A DNA stretch of 64,000 bases. Origin: Salegentibacter mishustinae (GTDB lineage Bacteria; Bacteroidota; Bacteroidia; Flavobacteriales; Flavobacteriaceae). Of this stretch, positions 8,322 through 17,078 are shown piece by piece. Every line of letters begins with the position of its first letter. The first letter of the stretch is position 1. The notes beneath the pieces are model-generated. The model was not told where the DNA came from. It did not search any database and saw only the letters and a program-made list of their open reading frames with translations. Location of the stretch: assembly GCF_002900095.1 (NCBI RefSeq), contig NZ_LLKN01000002.1, positions 1,798,001 to 1,862,000 of the forward strand. The letters run 5' to 3'. Position numbers and translations under genes: made by a program.

Positions 8322-9485
8322 CTATGACTTTATATATTCCTTTTCTAGATTTTTGTATTCCTTTAACAGAATTTGCCAAAATTCTTTACGCTCATAATAT
8401 TTACAGATTTCTTCCCTGGCATTTGATGAAAGCCTATTGGTATAATTCCTATTTTCAACAAATAATTCCATAGCAGAAAATAAAGCAGAGGTATCCTTAA
8501 CCGGAATTATAACACCATTAATTCCTTCTACAATAATTTCGTTACATCCATTAATATCGCTCACTATGGCCGGAAGAATCATAGCTCCCGCCTGCATCAC
8601 AACATTTGGAAAACCTTCGCGATAACTGGGAAAAGCCAATGCGTTCGCAATTGCAAAATAAGGACGAACATCTTCCTGATATCCCGTTGTTATGATTTTC
8701 TCGTGGGTTTTTATACTATTAAACGTATCTTGCTTTAAAGGATCCAGTTCTTTTTCAAAAGGTCCTACCAGCAACAGGGAAATATTCTGATTTTTCTTGT
8801 GTAACTTTTTAAAGGCATCTACCAATTCATTTATGCCTTTCTCACTAACCAATCTACCAATAAAAATAAACACAAAATCCTCCCGGGGAATTCCGAGTGA
8901 CTGCCTTTTATTTTTTTTCTGGTCCTCTTTAAAACTATATGGATCAAAATATTTGGTGTCAATTCCGTTGGAACTTCCCTTTCCCAACACTTTTAATTTA
9001 TTTTCCTCAGCAAAACCTTCCTTAAGGATAATCTGCTTGAGGCCTCGCGAATTCGGAAAAACTTTCGTAGCCAACCTATAGGTTAATTTCTCTACCTGGT
9101 CTAAGATTTTTCTCTTTGTGCCGGTAGTTTCCATAAGCGGTAGTCCGGCTACCGTATGCAAGCGCAAAGGCACTCCAGCCAGTTTGGCGGCCAGCATTCC
9201 GACGATTCCCGCTTTTGGAGTGTGCGTATGGACAATTTCCGGCTTTTCCTCTTTAAAAAATTTATATAGCTTCCAAACCGCTTTTAGATCTTTTATCGGT
9301 GTTATTGCCCTTGTCATTTCAACCCAAAAGGTATTTACCTTGTTTTTTTGTCCATACTTATTCAGCCGCTCCTTTTCAGCTGCCACAGCGGTAACCTCAT
9401 AATACTGACTCATATAAGTAAGTTGACCTTCTAAAAGCTTTTCTAGGGAAAGTGGGATAGTTGTGATGCGGATGAGTTTTTGCAT
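8322..9485 (-). CDS. GT4-family glycosyltransferase (PglA-like position)
   Basis: A GT-B retaining glycosyltransferase of about 387 residues. The ATG at 9485 (MQKLIRITTIPLS) is preferred to the TTG at 9503, which would add only six hydrophobic residues. Features are VHTHTPKAGIVGMLAA in the acceptor domain, FIGRLVSEKGINELV opening the donor domain, and REGFPNVVMQ in place of the usual EX7E motif: the second acidic residue is Gln here. Its place just upstream of the PglC-like gene suggests that it adds the second sugar to undecaprenyl-PP-diNAcBac, as PglA does in Campylobacter. The donor sugar is not predictable from sequence. Confidence 0.88.
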   Translation of the reverse strand: MQKLIRITTIPLSLEKLLEGQLTYMSQYYEVTAVAAEKERLNKYGQKNKVNTFWVEMTRAITPIKDLKAVWKLYKFFKEEKPEIVHTHTPKAGIVGMLAAKLAGVPLRLHTVAGLPLMETTGTKRKILDQVEKLTYRLATKVFPNSRGLKQIILKEGFAEENKLKVLGKGSSNGIDTKYFDPYSFKEDQKKNKRQSLGIPREDFVFIFIGRLVSEKGINELVDAFKKLHKKNQNISLLLVGPFEKELDPLKQDTFNSIKTHEKIITTGYQEDVRPYFAIANALAFPSYREGFPNVVMQAGAMILPAIVSDINGCNEIIVEGINGVIIPVKDTSALFSAMELFVENRNYTNRLSSNAREEICKYYERKEFWQILLKEYKNLEKEYIKS

Positions 9486-9533
9486 AAAAAATACTATTGA
9501 CAAATAAGATTATACTTTAAGGATATGGCTTTG

Positions 9534-10970
9534 CTATCCAAATAATTCAATCCATTTAGCTTTTATTTTTTGATTTAATGAATATGAATAAGTGTTTGTA
9601 TCCTTAAAAAAAACTCCACTTTCGAAGTCATTCTCACTGTAGTATTTTGTTTTTAGCCCTCCGGTAAGATAGTAAAATCCAAATTTAACCGAAGCGATTC
9701 TATCCAGCGGAGCCAGCTCCTTCAGCAATAAACTTTTAATTTCATTTTTATTTTCAGGAACATAGCAGACATTTGAATAATAATAAAAGCATTTATTTAA
9801 AAGAATCACAGGTTTCCCCCAGAAATTAGCTTCAAGTCCCGTAGTAGACCCAAAAGAAATCACCTTATCTGCAAGCTCCATCAAAGCGTAAGTATCTACC
9901 TGACTATCGGGTTCAATAACAAAAATATTCTCTCCCAGGTTTTTCATGTCTCTCAAGTCCTTTACATAGGGATAATTAACATTCTTTAAGTTAGGATGCA
10001 TTCTAATAAACAAATTATATTCCTGCTTATAATTATTTAATATGTTCACCACATATTTAATGCCCTCATTTTGGGTCTTGAAATAAGGGTTTTCGAATTC
10101 CTTCCCTATAGCAGCAAATTCATCATCGGAACTTGTATAGAGAATAATATTTTTCTTCCCATTTCTTATACTATTTGGGAGCTCCTGTTTCTGCATCTCT
10201 TTGGTATAGCTCTTAAATATCACAGATTTCCCGGCTTTTTGATCTTTAAAAAACTTAGATCCAATTTGATTTTTTTCTTTTAATGGAAGTTCAGAATTAT
10301 TCCAGTGATCATCTATATGCTTCTTTTTGGTCAGGATATTGTGTGGTAAAACATTTTTAAATACTTCAATACTGCCCCCTATTCTAGCTCTTTCAATATT
10401 GAAACAATCAATCCTGTTGGCTAAGGAAGCTTTAAATACAGCTCTTAAATAATCCTGCCTACCATTAAAATTATAAACCACATCAATATTATTATCCTGA
10501 ATAAATCTCTTTAAACTTAAATAAACCTTTAAAGAATTAATTGCGATATCACGAACAAAACTATTCTCAATTTCAAGTAATTCCTTGTCACGAGTTTTGG
10601 AAATATAGGTAGAGATCGAAGCCACTCCTATTTCAAAGTTTTCAAAATATAAGTCTTTGTTTATATACTGGTTAACAGCAAAGAAGTCATTCGCTGCTTT
10701 ATTATGAGACGATGAAATGATGTCATCTAATTTAAGATGGATAAATTCTCCTGAAACTAAACTCAATATATTGCGAACACTTGTTTTGCATCTATAGCAA
10801 TTTTCGGGTTTACTCTTTTCATTAAAGTAACAGGTATTAAATGAGTTAGAACAGGTGAGATAATAAATCTTTGCTTTTGGATATTCATCGATTAAGCTTT
10901 GAAGAACATCTGGCATGATCCCCCTAGAGTAGCTATTATAACTATAAATAGAAGCGATTAGAATATTCAT
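9534..10970 (-). CDS. Capsule-type GT-B glycosyltransferase (CDP-glycerol/KpsS-like fold), substrate unknown
   Basis: A 478-residue protein without signal peptide. The N-terminal half has a Cys-rich stretch (CYFNEKSKPENCYRCK, about residues 48-63) seen in some surface-polysaccharide transferases. The C-terminal half has FIRMHPNLKN and KVISFGSTTGLEANFWGKPVILL, the nucleotide-binding pattern shared by capsule synthesis, CDP-glycerol transferase and KpsS/KpsC-type GT-B proteins. It is the next gene after the NeuB/KdsC-like/SpsF-like block (95 bases downstream of it), so a CMP-activated acidic sugar is a reasonable donor. That assignment is inference; only the GT-B-like C-terminus is seen. Confidence 0.6.
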   Translation of the reverse strand: MNILIASIYSYNSYSRGIMPDVLQSLIDEYPKAKIYYLTCSNSFNTCYFNEKSKPENCYRCKTSVRNILSLVSGEFIHLKLDDIISSSHNKAANDFFAVNQYINKDLYFENFEIGVASISTYISKTRDKELLEIENSFVRDIAINSLKVYLSLKRFIQDNNIDVVYNFNGRQDYLRAVFKASLANRIDCFNIERARIGGSIEVFKNVLPHNILTKKKHIDDHWNNSELPLKEKNQIGSKFFKDQKAGKSVIFKSYTKEMQKQELPNSIRNGKKNIILYTSSDDEFAAIGKEFENPYFKTQNEGIKYVVNILNNYKQEYNLFIRMHPNLKNVNYPYVKDLRDMKNLGENIFVIEPDSQVDTYALMELADKVISFGSTTGLEANFWGKPVILLNKCFYYYSNVCYVPENKNEIKSLLLKELAPLDRIASVKFGFYYLTGGLKTKYYSENDFESGVFFKDTNTYSYSLNQKIKAKWIELFG

Positions 10971-11065
10971 TCTTTTGTATTAAAATAGCCTGTTAATTAG
11001 TTTTAATCAAATTGCACTTAAAATTAACTTATCCTTTTAGAAAATGAAGTAAGCATTTGTCTCAA

Positions 11066-11779
11066 TTAATGAAGATGCGAATTTAAGTTTTTTAAGGACT
11101 TCTTATTGTCTAAATAATTAACTATCTCGTTTATTGATACGTTAAACCTATAATTAAAATAACTTAAAATACTCGAAATAAGTTCAAAATCTTCTTGATA
11201 ATCACATGTTAATATAACTTTATTTCTAAAAGAAGAATGAAGAATTGGAACAGACAATTGCACATAGTTCTCTCTAAATTTTATTTTCTCCCTTAGCCCA
11301 TAAGTTACGTGTTCTTTATAATTTTGATTAGGGTTTTTAATGGATTTCAATTCATCTAACGCCACTAACTCAAAACCGGATCCTTTAATAAGTCCATCTT
11401 CGTAAATCCCATCTACATAGGTATATCTTTCAAACAAAGCGAGAGAATTCTTTAAAAGCTCTATATCCACAAAGGGATTATCCCCGGTTACTCTAACTAT
11501 TTCTTCTATCCCGAATTTATTTGCAGTTGCAATATACCTATCTAAAACATTATCAAGACTTCCCTGGTAGAACCTAAAGTCCTGTTCCTCCAAATACTGC
11601 ACTAGAATATCATCTGAAGAATCTGTACTTGTTGCAACAATAACCTTTTCCCCCGTAATTTTGAGCCTGTTAAGAACATAATAAATCAATGGATATTTCC
11701 CTATTTTCATCAGGCTTTTTCCGGGTAGTCGCTTACTCGACATTCTTGCCTGCACTATAATCGCTCTATTGCTCTTCAT
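11066..11779 (-). CDS. SpsF-like cytidylyltransferase-family protein
   Basis: A 237-residue nucleotidyltransferase-fold protein. The N-terminus IIVQARMSSKRLPGKSL is the nucleotide-binding loop of the SpsF/CMP-KDO/CMP-NeuAc synthetase family, and VRVTGDNPFVDIEL is the conserved metal-binding segment. In Bacillus, SpsF accompanies the NeuB-like SpsE, and here too the gene follows a NeuB-like gene, with a KdsC-like phosphatase between them (4-base overlap). It would activate the keto-acid product as its CMP derivative. SpsF proteins are poorly characterised, so the exact reaction is uncertain. Confidence 0.78.
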   Translation of the reverse strand: MKSNRAIIVQARMSSKRLPGKSLMKIGKYPLIYYVLNRLKITGEKVIVATSTDSSDDILVQYLEEQDFRFYQGSLDNVLDRYIATANKFGIEEIVRVTGDNPFVDIELLKNSLALFERYTYVDGIYEDGLIKGSGFELVALDELKSIKNPNQNYKEHVTYGLREKIKFRENYVQLSVPILHSSFRNKVILTCDYQEDFELISSILSYFNYRFNVSINEIVNYLDNKKSLKNLNSHLH

Positions 11780-12285
11780 TTACGAGTGTTATATTCATGG
11801 TAAGCATTTTCAAGCAGGCCTTTTCCATCCAGAACTTCCTCTACAAACTCCCTGAAAGCTCCCATCCCTCCACCGGATGTAAGAACAAGGTTTGATAGGT
11901 TTTTAATTCTATAATAAGCATCGCAGGGGCTGGCAAAAAATCCAACTTTATCGACGAGATTTAAATCGTTCATATCATCTCCAATATAAGCTACCTCAGA
12001 CAGGGAAATATTTGAACTGGCGCAATACTGCTTTAAAGCCGATAGTTTATTTTCAACACCCAACTCAACATCTTGAATTCCTAGTTTTTCCATACGCTTT
12101 CTAACAAACAAATTATCCTCACCGGACAAAATTAGGATGGGCAAGCCTACGATAGTTGCCAGAGAAACTCCATAACTGTCCTTTGTATTAAATTTTCTCA
12201 TTGAATCACCATGCTCATTATAGTAGAAAGCTCCATCGGTCCATACCCCATCCACATCAGAAACAAGTAACTTAATATTTTTCAT
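11776..12285 (-). CDS. KdsC-like HAD phosphatase (ulosonic-acid 8/9-phosphatase type)
   Basis: A small HAD hydrolase without a cap domain, of the KdsC/NeuA-C-terminal type. It has LLVSDVDGVWTDG (motif I, Asp nucleophile and Asp acid), PILILSGEDN (motif II), a conserved Lys region near KLSALKQYC, and YIGDDMNDLNL (motif IV). KdsC-type enzymes remove the phosphate left by PEP-dependent KdsA/NeuB condensation, which fits the NeuB-like gene 31 bases upstream. The start is the ATG at 12285 (169 residues); the TTG at 12294 would add only three residues. It overlaps the SpsF-like gene by 4 bases, a coupling signature. Confidence 0.87.
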   Translation of the reverse strand: MKNIKLLVSDVDGVWTDGAFYYNEHGDSMRKFNTKDSYGVSLATIVGLPILILSGEDNLFVRKRMEKLGIQDVELGVENKLSALKQYCASSNISLSEVAYIGDDMNDLNLVDKVGFFASPCDAYYRIKNLSNLVLTSGGGMGAFREFVEEVLDGKGLLENAYHEYNTRK

Positions 12286-12316
12286 ATTACACAAGCTTAT
12301 TTTATGCTGTTTTCAG

Positions 12317-13372
12317 CTAAAAATGAAAATCGGGATAAATAATTTCATTTTCGCTTATATCCTTTTTCAAAACCTTGCCTACCAGTAAATCTTTTTCACT
12401 CCATTTGTAACCATCCCCTGGGGACAGCATTTGAAAATCGTCCTCTTGAAGAATATCCCCTTCTTTCATGGATTTTTTCACAGCGATAGAACGTTCCAGT
12501 TTCATCTTAGTTTTTTCCACTGCGGGATCAGAAAAAATAGCTTTTTCACCCAAACTCAATTCTAGCAATCGGATGTCTCTAACCATGCGCTGCACTCCTT
12601 CAATCCCCAGAGAACCCGACTGATCTGTTCCTTTCATCATTCGGTCTATAGTAATATGCTTTTCAATTATCCCTGCTCCCATCGCTGCAGCAGCTAAAGG
12701 GGTCGCAATTCCAATAGTATGATCGGAATAACCGATTACAAACTCAGGATAATTTTCTTTAAGAAACGGAATACTATTTAAATTTACATTTTGGGGTATA
12801 GTTGGATACTCAGAGACGCAATGAAGAATAGAAATATTGTCGTGATAATTAGTAATTACATCTAAAGCCTCATTCAACTCTTTCTGGCCTGCCATGCCCG
12901 TTGATAATATTAAAGGTAATTTAGTTTCGGCAAGCGCTTGCAATAAGGGAAGATTTGTTAAATCTCTGGAAGCTACTTTCAATCTATCCGGGCTAAAATA
13001 CTTAAGTAAAGATAAACAGCTGGGAGCACATAAGGTTTCCACAAAATCCAGACCTTTTTCTTTGGCATACTTATAAAGCTCATAATGCTCTTCATCACTT
13101 AATTCAAGAGCATTCCTGTGTTCTCCATAAGTTTTTCCAAAAGAATGGGGCGTATTATAAGGTTTTTTTAATGCAGAATTCGACAACTCGAAATTAAGAT
13201 CCCGCTTAGTAAGCTTTACTGCATCCATCCCCATAAGCGTATAATGAAAAAGCTCATCTATAGCAGGCCTGGAAGCCAAATCAATAATTAATCTGGCGAT
13301 ATCAATGGAGCCATTATGGTTTTGGCCAATTTCTCCAATGAGATAAGTATGAGGTTTACTTTTTTGTGACAT
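12317..13372 (-). CDS. NeuB-family sialic/ulosonic acid synthase
   Basis: A 351-residue PEP-dependent condensing enzyme of the NeuB/SpsE/LegI family: a TIM-barrel domain (about 1-280) followed by a C-terminal SAF (antifreeze-like) domain. Diagnostic segments are YLIGEIGQNHNGS, the YGEHR substrate loop, LILSTGMA, ILHCVSEYPT, VIGYSDHT and EKHITIDR. NeuB-type enzymes condense PEP with an N-acetylated hexosamine or 6-deoxy-diamino hexose. No NeuC/LegG-type hydrolysing 2-epimerase is in the window, so the aldose substrate (ManNAc, diNAc-6-deoxymannose or other) is unknown. The legionaminic route from UDP-diNAcBac is possible if the epimerase is encoded elsewhere. Confidence 0.9.
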   Translation of the reverse strand: MSQKSKPHTYLIGEIGQNHNGSIDIARLIIDLASRPAIDELFHYTLMGMDAVKLTKRDLNFELSNSALKKPYNTPHSFGKTYGEHRNALELSDEEHYELYKYAKEKGLDFVETLCAPSCLSLLKYFSPDRLKVASRDLTNLPLLQALAETKLPLILSTGMAGQKELNEALDVITNYHDNISILHCVSEYPTIPQNVNLNSIPFLKENYPEFVIGYSDHTIGIATPLAAAAMGAGIIEKHITIDRMMKGTDQSGSLGIEGVQRMVRDIRLLELSLGEKAIFSDPAVEKTKMKLERSIAVKKSMKEGDILQEDDFQMLSPGDGYKWSEKDLLVGKVLKKDISENEIIYPDFHF

Positions 13373-13389
13373 TTTTTATATAGCGCAAA

Positions 13390-14346
13390 TTAAGAATTTG
13401 CTTTTACAATTTTATTTATACTATGCATCGTAGCAGATTGGTAATTATATTTTTCTCTGCAAAACTTAAAACACTGTACAATTTCATCGAGTTCAGCCAG
13501 GTTGTTTTCGGGATAATTACCAAAATTATGTGGATGCCACCATAGGTGATATATTTTATTCTTTCTGGCCGCATAGATCATTTCAGATTTTATCCGGTTT
13601 ATTTTAATACGATCGGTAAAATCATTCCTAAAAGGCCTTAATAACCTACTTGCTTTTTGAGCGAATGGTTTTTCTAAATTTCTTTCCGGCTTATAAACTT
13701 TATCAAAACCTCCGGCATAAGCATCGCCGGTTCTAAAAATTTTTTGAAGTAAGCTATCTTTTTGAGTATCCTTCCAATACCAGGCCTCGGGATTAGAGCG
13801 TAAGCTTTCAATTCCAACCTGGTCACATACTTTCAAATATTCCATGTTAAATTGATTTCTTGGAAAAACCAGGGATTTAAGCTGCAGGTCTAATTTTTTC
13901 GCTAATTCCATACTCTTCTTTAGATCAGCCGTAAATGCTTTTAAAGTCTGTCCCTCTTCGAGACAATAGTAATGGGAATAGGTATGTGTTCCTACCTCCT
14001 GATTAGGAGTTTCAGTGATTTTTTTAATTAAATCGGGCGCAAAGCATAATTTCTCAGTTTCCTTAGATCTTATTTTATTTCCGAATTCATAAGCAGACAA
14101 TTCTTTTCTTTTATAATCCGGTAATATGTCCGGAATATTGCTTTCCCATTCTTCCCAATTTTCATTAAAGAGCATCCCTACTGTAGCCCACGTACAATGA
14201 ATATTGTTGGCTTCAAAAATCTTTAGAATCTCAGGAATCACTTTACGGGTATTAGAAAAATATTCAAATTTTTCTTTATAATTCACTTTATCGAATACTC
14301 CCCATAAGAGTTCAAAATCCAGAGAAATTACTAAGGTACCTTGCAT
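13390..14346 (-). CDS. Polysaccharide deacetylase-family protein (NodB fold)
   Basis: A 318-residue carbohydrate-esterase-4-like protein. The first motif SLDFELLWG contains the Asp-x-Glu variant of the NodB catalytic/metal motif, THTYSHYYC supplies the His-x3-His metal site, and LWWHPHNFG is the late conserved His region. No signal peptide is visible, so it probably acts in the cytoplasm on lipid-linked sugars or precursors. It lies 17 bases upstream of the NeuB-like gene. The start ATG is 10 bases from an 8-bp tandem repeat tract (see 14357-14396), which would fall in its 5' untranslated region. Confidence 0.85.
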   Translation of the reverse strand: MQGTLVISLDFELLWGVFDKVNYKEKFEYFSNTRKVIPEILKIFEANNIHCTWATVGMLFNENWEEWESNIPDILPDYKRKELSAYEFGNKIRSKETEKLCFAPDLIKKITETPNQEVGTHTYSHYYCLEEGQTLKAFTADLKKSMELAKKLDLQLKSLVFPRNQFNMEYLKVCDQVGIESLRSNPEAWYWKDTQKDSLLQKIFRTGDAYAGGFDKVYKPERNLEKPFAQKASRLLRPFRNDFTDRIKINRIKSEMIYAARKNKIYHLWWHPHNFGNYPENNLAELDEIVQCFKFCREKYNYQSATMHSINKIVKANS

Positions 14347-14356
14347 TCTTTATTCG

Positions 14357-14396
14357 TTAATTGGTTAATTGGTTGATTGGTTAAATCGGTAATTGG
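14357..14396. repeat. 8-bp tandem repeat TTAATTGG, about five units
   Basis: Units read TTAATTGG, TTAATTGG, TTGATTGG, TTAAATCGG, TAATTGG. The tract lies 10 bases upstream of the deacetylase start codon. A decayed relative (GGTTGATTAGATTATTCGTTAATTG) lies just upstream of the GNAT gene near 16947. Confidence 0.85.
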
Positions 14397-14574
14397 TAAA
14401 TTCGATAGTTCATTTTTTCATTAGTAGTGGGTTTCGACATAAGCTAACTTCGTTTAACCGGTAACCTCTGATAGCTATAATTAAGCTTTTTTCATTTAGG
14501 CTTTATATTATCTTTCATCTATTTTTATCCAGCCCTTAAGCACAACTCCATCTATTGCTACATCTCAAACTTCG

Positions 14575-14707
14575 AAATTAAGAAATCCCGAATCAAGGAT
14601 TTTCGATTTACTAGATAACAATTTCCGATTCCCGAATTAACGAATCCCATATCTCCAGGCCGTTATTTTCTATTCTCAAATTAATCAATCCCAAATTAAC
14701 CAACTCC
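14575..14707. repeat. Four degenerate copies of a 15-base word (AAATTAAnnAATCCC)
   Basis: Copies are at 14575-14589, 14634-14648, 14678-14692 and 14693-14707; the last two are adjacent. Spacing of the others is irregular, so this is not a CRISPR array. Confidence 0.7.
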
Positions 14708-14773
14708 ATCATAAACTTCACTTCGTCACAACTTCACCTCATCACAGCGTCACTGGAATACTCAATTAAATCA

Positions 14774-15997
14774 TCACTCCACAAAAGCCAATTCTTCTTT
14801 CTTCCGCATAGCTATCTCTTTTAATCTCTTCTTCTTTCTAGCAAACATAATACGATTATATTTCTTTTGAGCCAGATAATAATAAATCACAAAAAAAATA
14901 AAATACATCACCATAGATTTCTGACGCATAATGATGCCAAGGTTAGACATTATAAAAGTCATCGCAAAAGAAGACAATAAAAAAACCACAAGGCTCATCT
15001 TAACAGCCACCGGGGAATTTTTAATAAACTTTATAAAATCAGCTTTTAAAATCTTTATAAAAAGTAGCAAATACATTAAATTCTCTACCGATGTTATAAG
15101 CCCAAGAATTCCTGGAGCATCAAAAAACAGAGGCCGAAACCAAAAGGTGAAGAATTTATATGGCAAAGGATAAGATGCCATATCTACACCCGATCCAGAT
15201 GTACTAAGACCCTGAGAACGATCTTCGGAAAAATCCTGAAAATCGGATACAAGATCATTAGAATCTTCGATCCCTCCCATTGCCAGTATTTGATCCTGTA
15301 CTAATAGCAAGCCTCCAATCATAGCTACATAAATCAATATTTTGCGTCCGAAAGAAATTTTCTCCTTACCGCTCATATACCCGAGAACGGTTCCCACCGC
15401 CACAAATAAAAATACATGAGGCCTTATGTAATAAACTAAAATAGTACCGGCGATTAATGGAAAAAGGCGGGATTTAGGGTTTTTAACCGCGTAGGCAAAC
15501 ATCATCAGCCCCATAAATATCGGAGCTCCTTTCCCCAAAGAGGCTGTCCAGAAATGCATATTCGGAAAAAACAAAATTAAAGTCAGTAAATCTATACTTC
15601 TGAAGACCTTAATTTTGACAGGAATATTTTCCCTAAAAAACAAATATGCATAAAGAAATCCTATAAAACCCAGCCAGGCAAATAAAACCATCATCATTTC
15701 GTAATTGAAATGGAGATAATTCACGAAAGGATAAGAGATAAATTCGATAAAGGTAGTACTGGTTCCAAAAAAATCTATCCAATCCAGATTCCCTTCTTGC
15801 GGACTATCGAAGTATCTTTTAGAGTCGGAGGGATTAAATAAGGCATATGTATAATACACTCCAAAAAAGAAAACATGATAAAAGAATAAATAATTCATGA
15901 GTTTCCTGGAAAAAAAGGAGTGCCTTTTCGCCATAGAACTATAAATTCCCTGTGTTAAGAGAAATAATATAAATAATAAAATTAGGGCTCCTATCAT
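14774..15997 (-). CDS. Polytopic membrane protein, probable Wzy/EpsG-like polysaccharide polymerase
   Basis: A 407-residue integral membrane protein with about ten hydrophobic helices and a basic C-terminal tail (ARKKKRLKEIAMRKKEE). A polar loop lies near residues 235-265 (SDFQDFSEDRSQGLSTSGSG). Polar motifs WTASLGKGAP and YYIRPHVFLF between helices resemble the Lys/Arg-bearing loops of EpsG/Wzy-type polymerases. The locus otherwise lacks an obvious polymerase, which supports the assignment. No catalytic motif is diagnostic for Wzy, so a different membrane role (for example an O-acyltransferase) cannot be fully excluded, although the acyltransferase signatures are absent. Confidence 0.65.
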   Translation of the reverse strand: MIGALILLFILFLLTQGIYSSMAKRHSFFSRKLMNYLFFYHVFFFGVYYTYALFNPSDSKRYFDSPQEGNLDWIDFFGTSTTFIEFISYPFVNYLHFNYEMMMVLFAWLGFIGFLYAYLFFRENIPVKIKVFRSIDLLTLILFFPNMHFWTASLGKGAPIFMGLMMFAYAVKNPKSRLFPLIAGTILVYYIRPHVFLFVAVGTVLGYMSGKEKISFGRKILIYVAMIGGLLLVQDQILAMGGIEDSNDLVSDFQDFSEDRSQGLSTSGSGVDMASYPLPYKFFTFWFRPLFFDAPGILGLITSVENLMYLLLFIKILKADFIKFIKNSPVAVKMSLVVFLLSSFAMTFIMSNLGIIMRQKSMVMYFIFFVIYYYLAQKKYNRIMFARKKKRLKEIAMRKKEELAFVE

Positions 15998-16002
15998 GCC
16001 GT

Positions 16003-16947
16003 TTAAAATAATTCTAAATCACCTATACTGTAACTCCAATTTCGAAGCTGCTTATAGTCATCATAATCCTTCTTCTTCAAATTTACATTTTTCAAGGTAA
16101 GCCAGGGGCCAAAATTGGCTGTTAAAGCAAATGGGGACAAAGGAATTTCTCCAGATTGGCAGCTTATTATTTGAGCTCCAAATTTTTTAGCCAGGTTTTT
16201 AATTGCTTTATTCGCTTTTCTTTCAGAATCTTTATCACTACAAATTCGTTCTGATATTCTAAATTCTTTAAGCCTGCTTCTTTGCTTCACGTAGCCAGCT
16301 ATATAGTAGCCATCCTCATGAAGGATATGATATTGTTGTAGAGGATTTCGGTCGAATCTCCAGGATAGGTATTCCGGGGTTTTGGGGGTAAACATCCCGC
16401 CGGCCACCTTCCTGTTATGGGCCGAAATGAGAAGTGCTTTTAAATTCTCTATATTCGAATTTTTATTAATTTTATAATTGGGACGCTTTGCTTTAAACTT
16501 CCAATAAAGAGGATTAGATGGCGCTAACTGAATCTCAAGTTTGTCCACTTCTTCCCAGCCCATTTTCAAATAACCGGGTTTGCTTTGTTCATTGGGAGTA
16601 TTGAAGACAAAATGATCACCCTGTTTCTTCGCGATTTCCAAAGCCCGGAGCGTTAATTTTTTGAATATACCTTTACCCTGGTGTTTTGGGTGAGTGGCGG
16701 TATCAACAGCTCGAAAAGCCGAATATATCCGATTTCCTTTTTGCCATTTCCAGCGCATAAAGGCGCGAACTCCAATGATCCTATCCTGCTCTAAAGCTAC
16801 TAATACCAGGGATTCACCAAATGGATTATCAATATGCTTATACCTCCACACCTTTTCAGTTTTCTTAGAAGAAGTTTCCCCAAGGCTAGCCTTTAAAACC
16901 TCAAGGATTCCAGGTATGTCCGTTTCTGTGGCTTCCCTTATGTGCAT
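16003..16947 (-). CDS. GNAT-family N-acetyltransferase
   Basis: A 314-residue protein whose first 150 residues form a GNAT domain: MHIREATETDIPGI at the start, AFRAVDTATHPKHQGKGIFKKL as the acetyl-CoA-binding motif A (Q/R-x-x-G-x-G), then VFNTPNEQSKPGYLKMGW. The remaining 160 residues look like a second, degenerate GNAT-like half (MFTPKTPEYLSWRFDRNP). Proteins of this type occur in polysaccharide loci, where they may acetylate amino sugars. It is 5 bases upstream of the polymerase-like gene. The substrate is unknown. Confidence 0.8.
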   Translation of the reverse strand: MHIREATETDIPGILEVLKASLGETSSKKTEKVWRYKHIDNPFGESLVLVALEQDRIIGVRAFMRWKWQKGNRIYSAFRAVDTATHPKHQGKGIFKKLTLRALEIAKKQGDHFVFNTPNEQSKPGYLKMGWEEVDKLEIQLAPSNPLYWKFKAKRPNYKINKNSNIENLKALLISAHNRKVAGGMFTPKTPEYLSWRFDRNPLQQYHILHEDGYYIAGYVKQRSRLKEFRISERICSDKDSERKANKAIKNLAKKFGAQIISCQSGEIPLSPFALTANFGPWLTLKNVNLKKKDYDDYKQLRNWSYSIGDLELF

Positions 16948-17078
16948 TGGTTGATTAGATTATTCGTTAATTGATTATTATTCAAGGCTTAAATTTTGAA
17001 AAAAAATCGCCCATTATAAATTCTGAACGAAGTGAAAAATTTAATTGTACGTAAACTACTTCTTCATTACAACCAAGG

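Larger units (their letters stand above)
14347..14773. other. 427-base intergenic stretch with short repeats
   Basis: Between the deacetylase and polymerase-like genes there is no convincing ORF. The right half holds four degenerate copies of a 15-base word (14575-14707) and the left edge holds a TTAATTGG tandem tract (14357-14396). The rest is simple AT-rich sequence with no clear promoter or hairpin terminator. It may separate two transcription units. Confidence 0.7.

Noticed and set aside
14575-14707. Four 15-base repeats as a possible CRISPR array
   Set aside because: Copies are too short, degenerate and irregularly spaced, and no cas gene is present.
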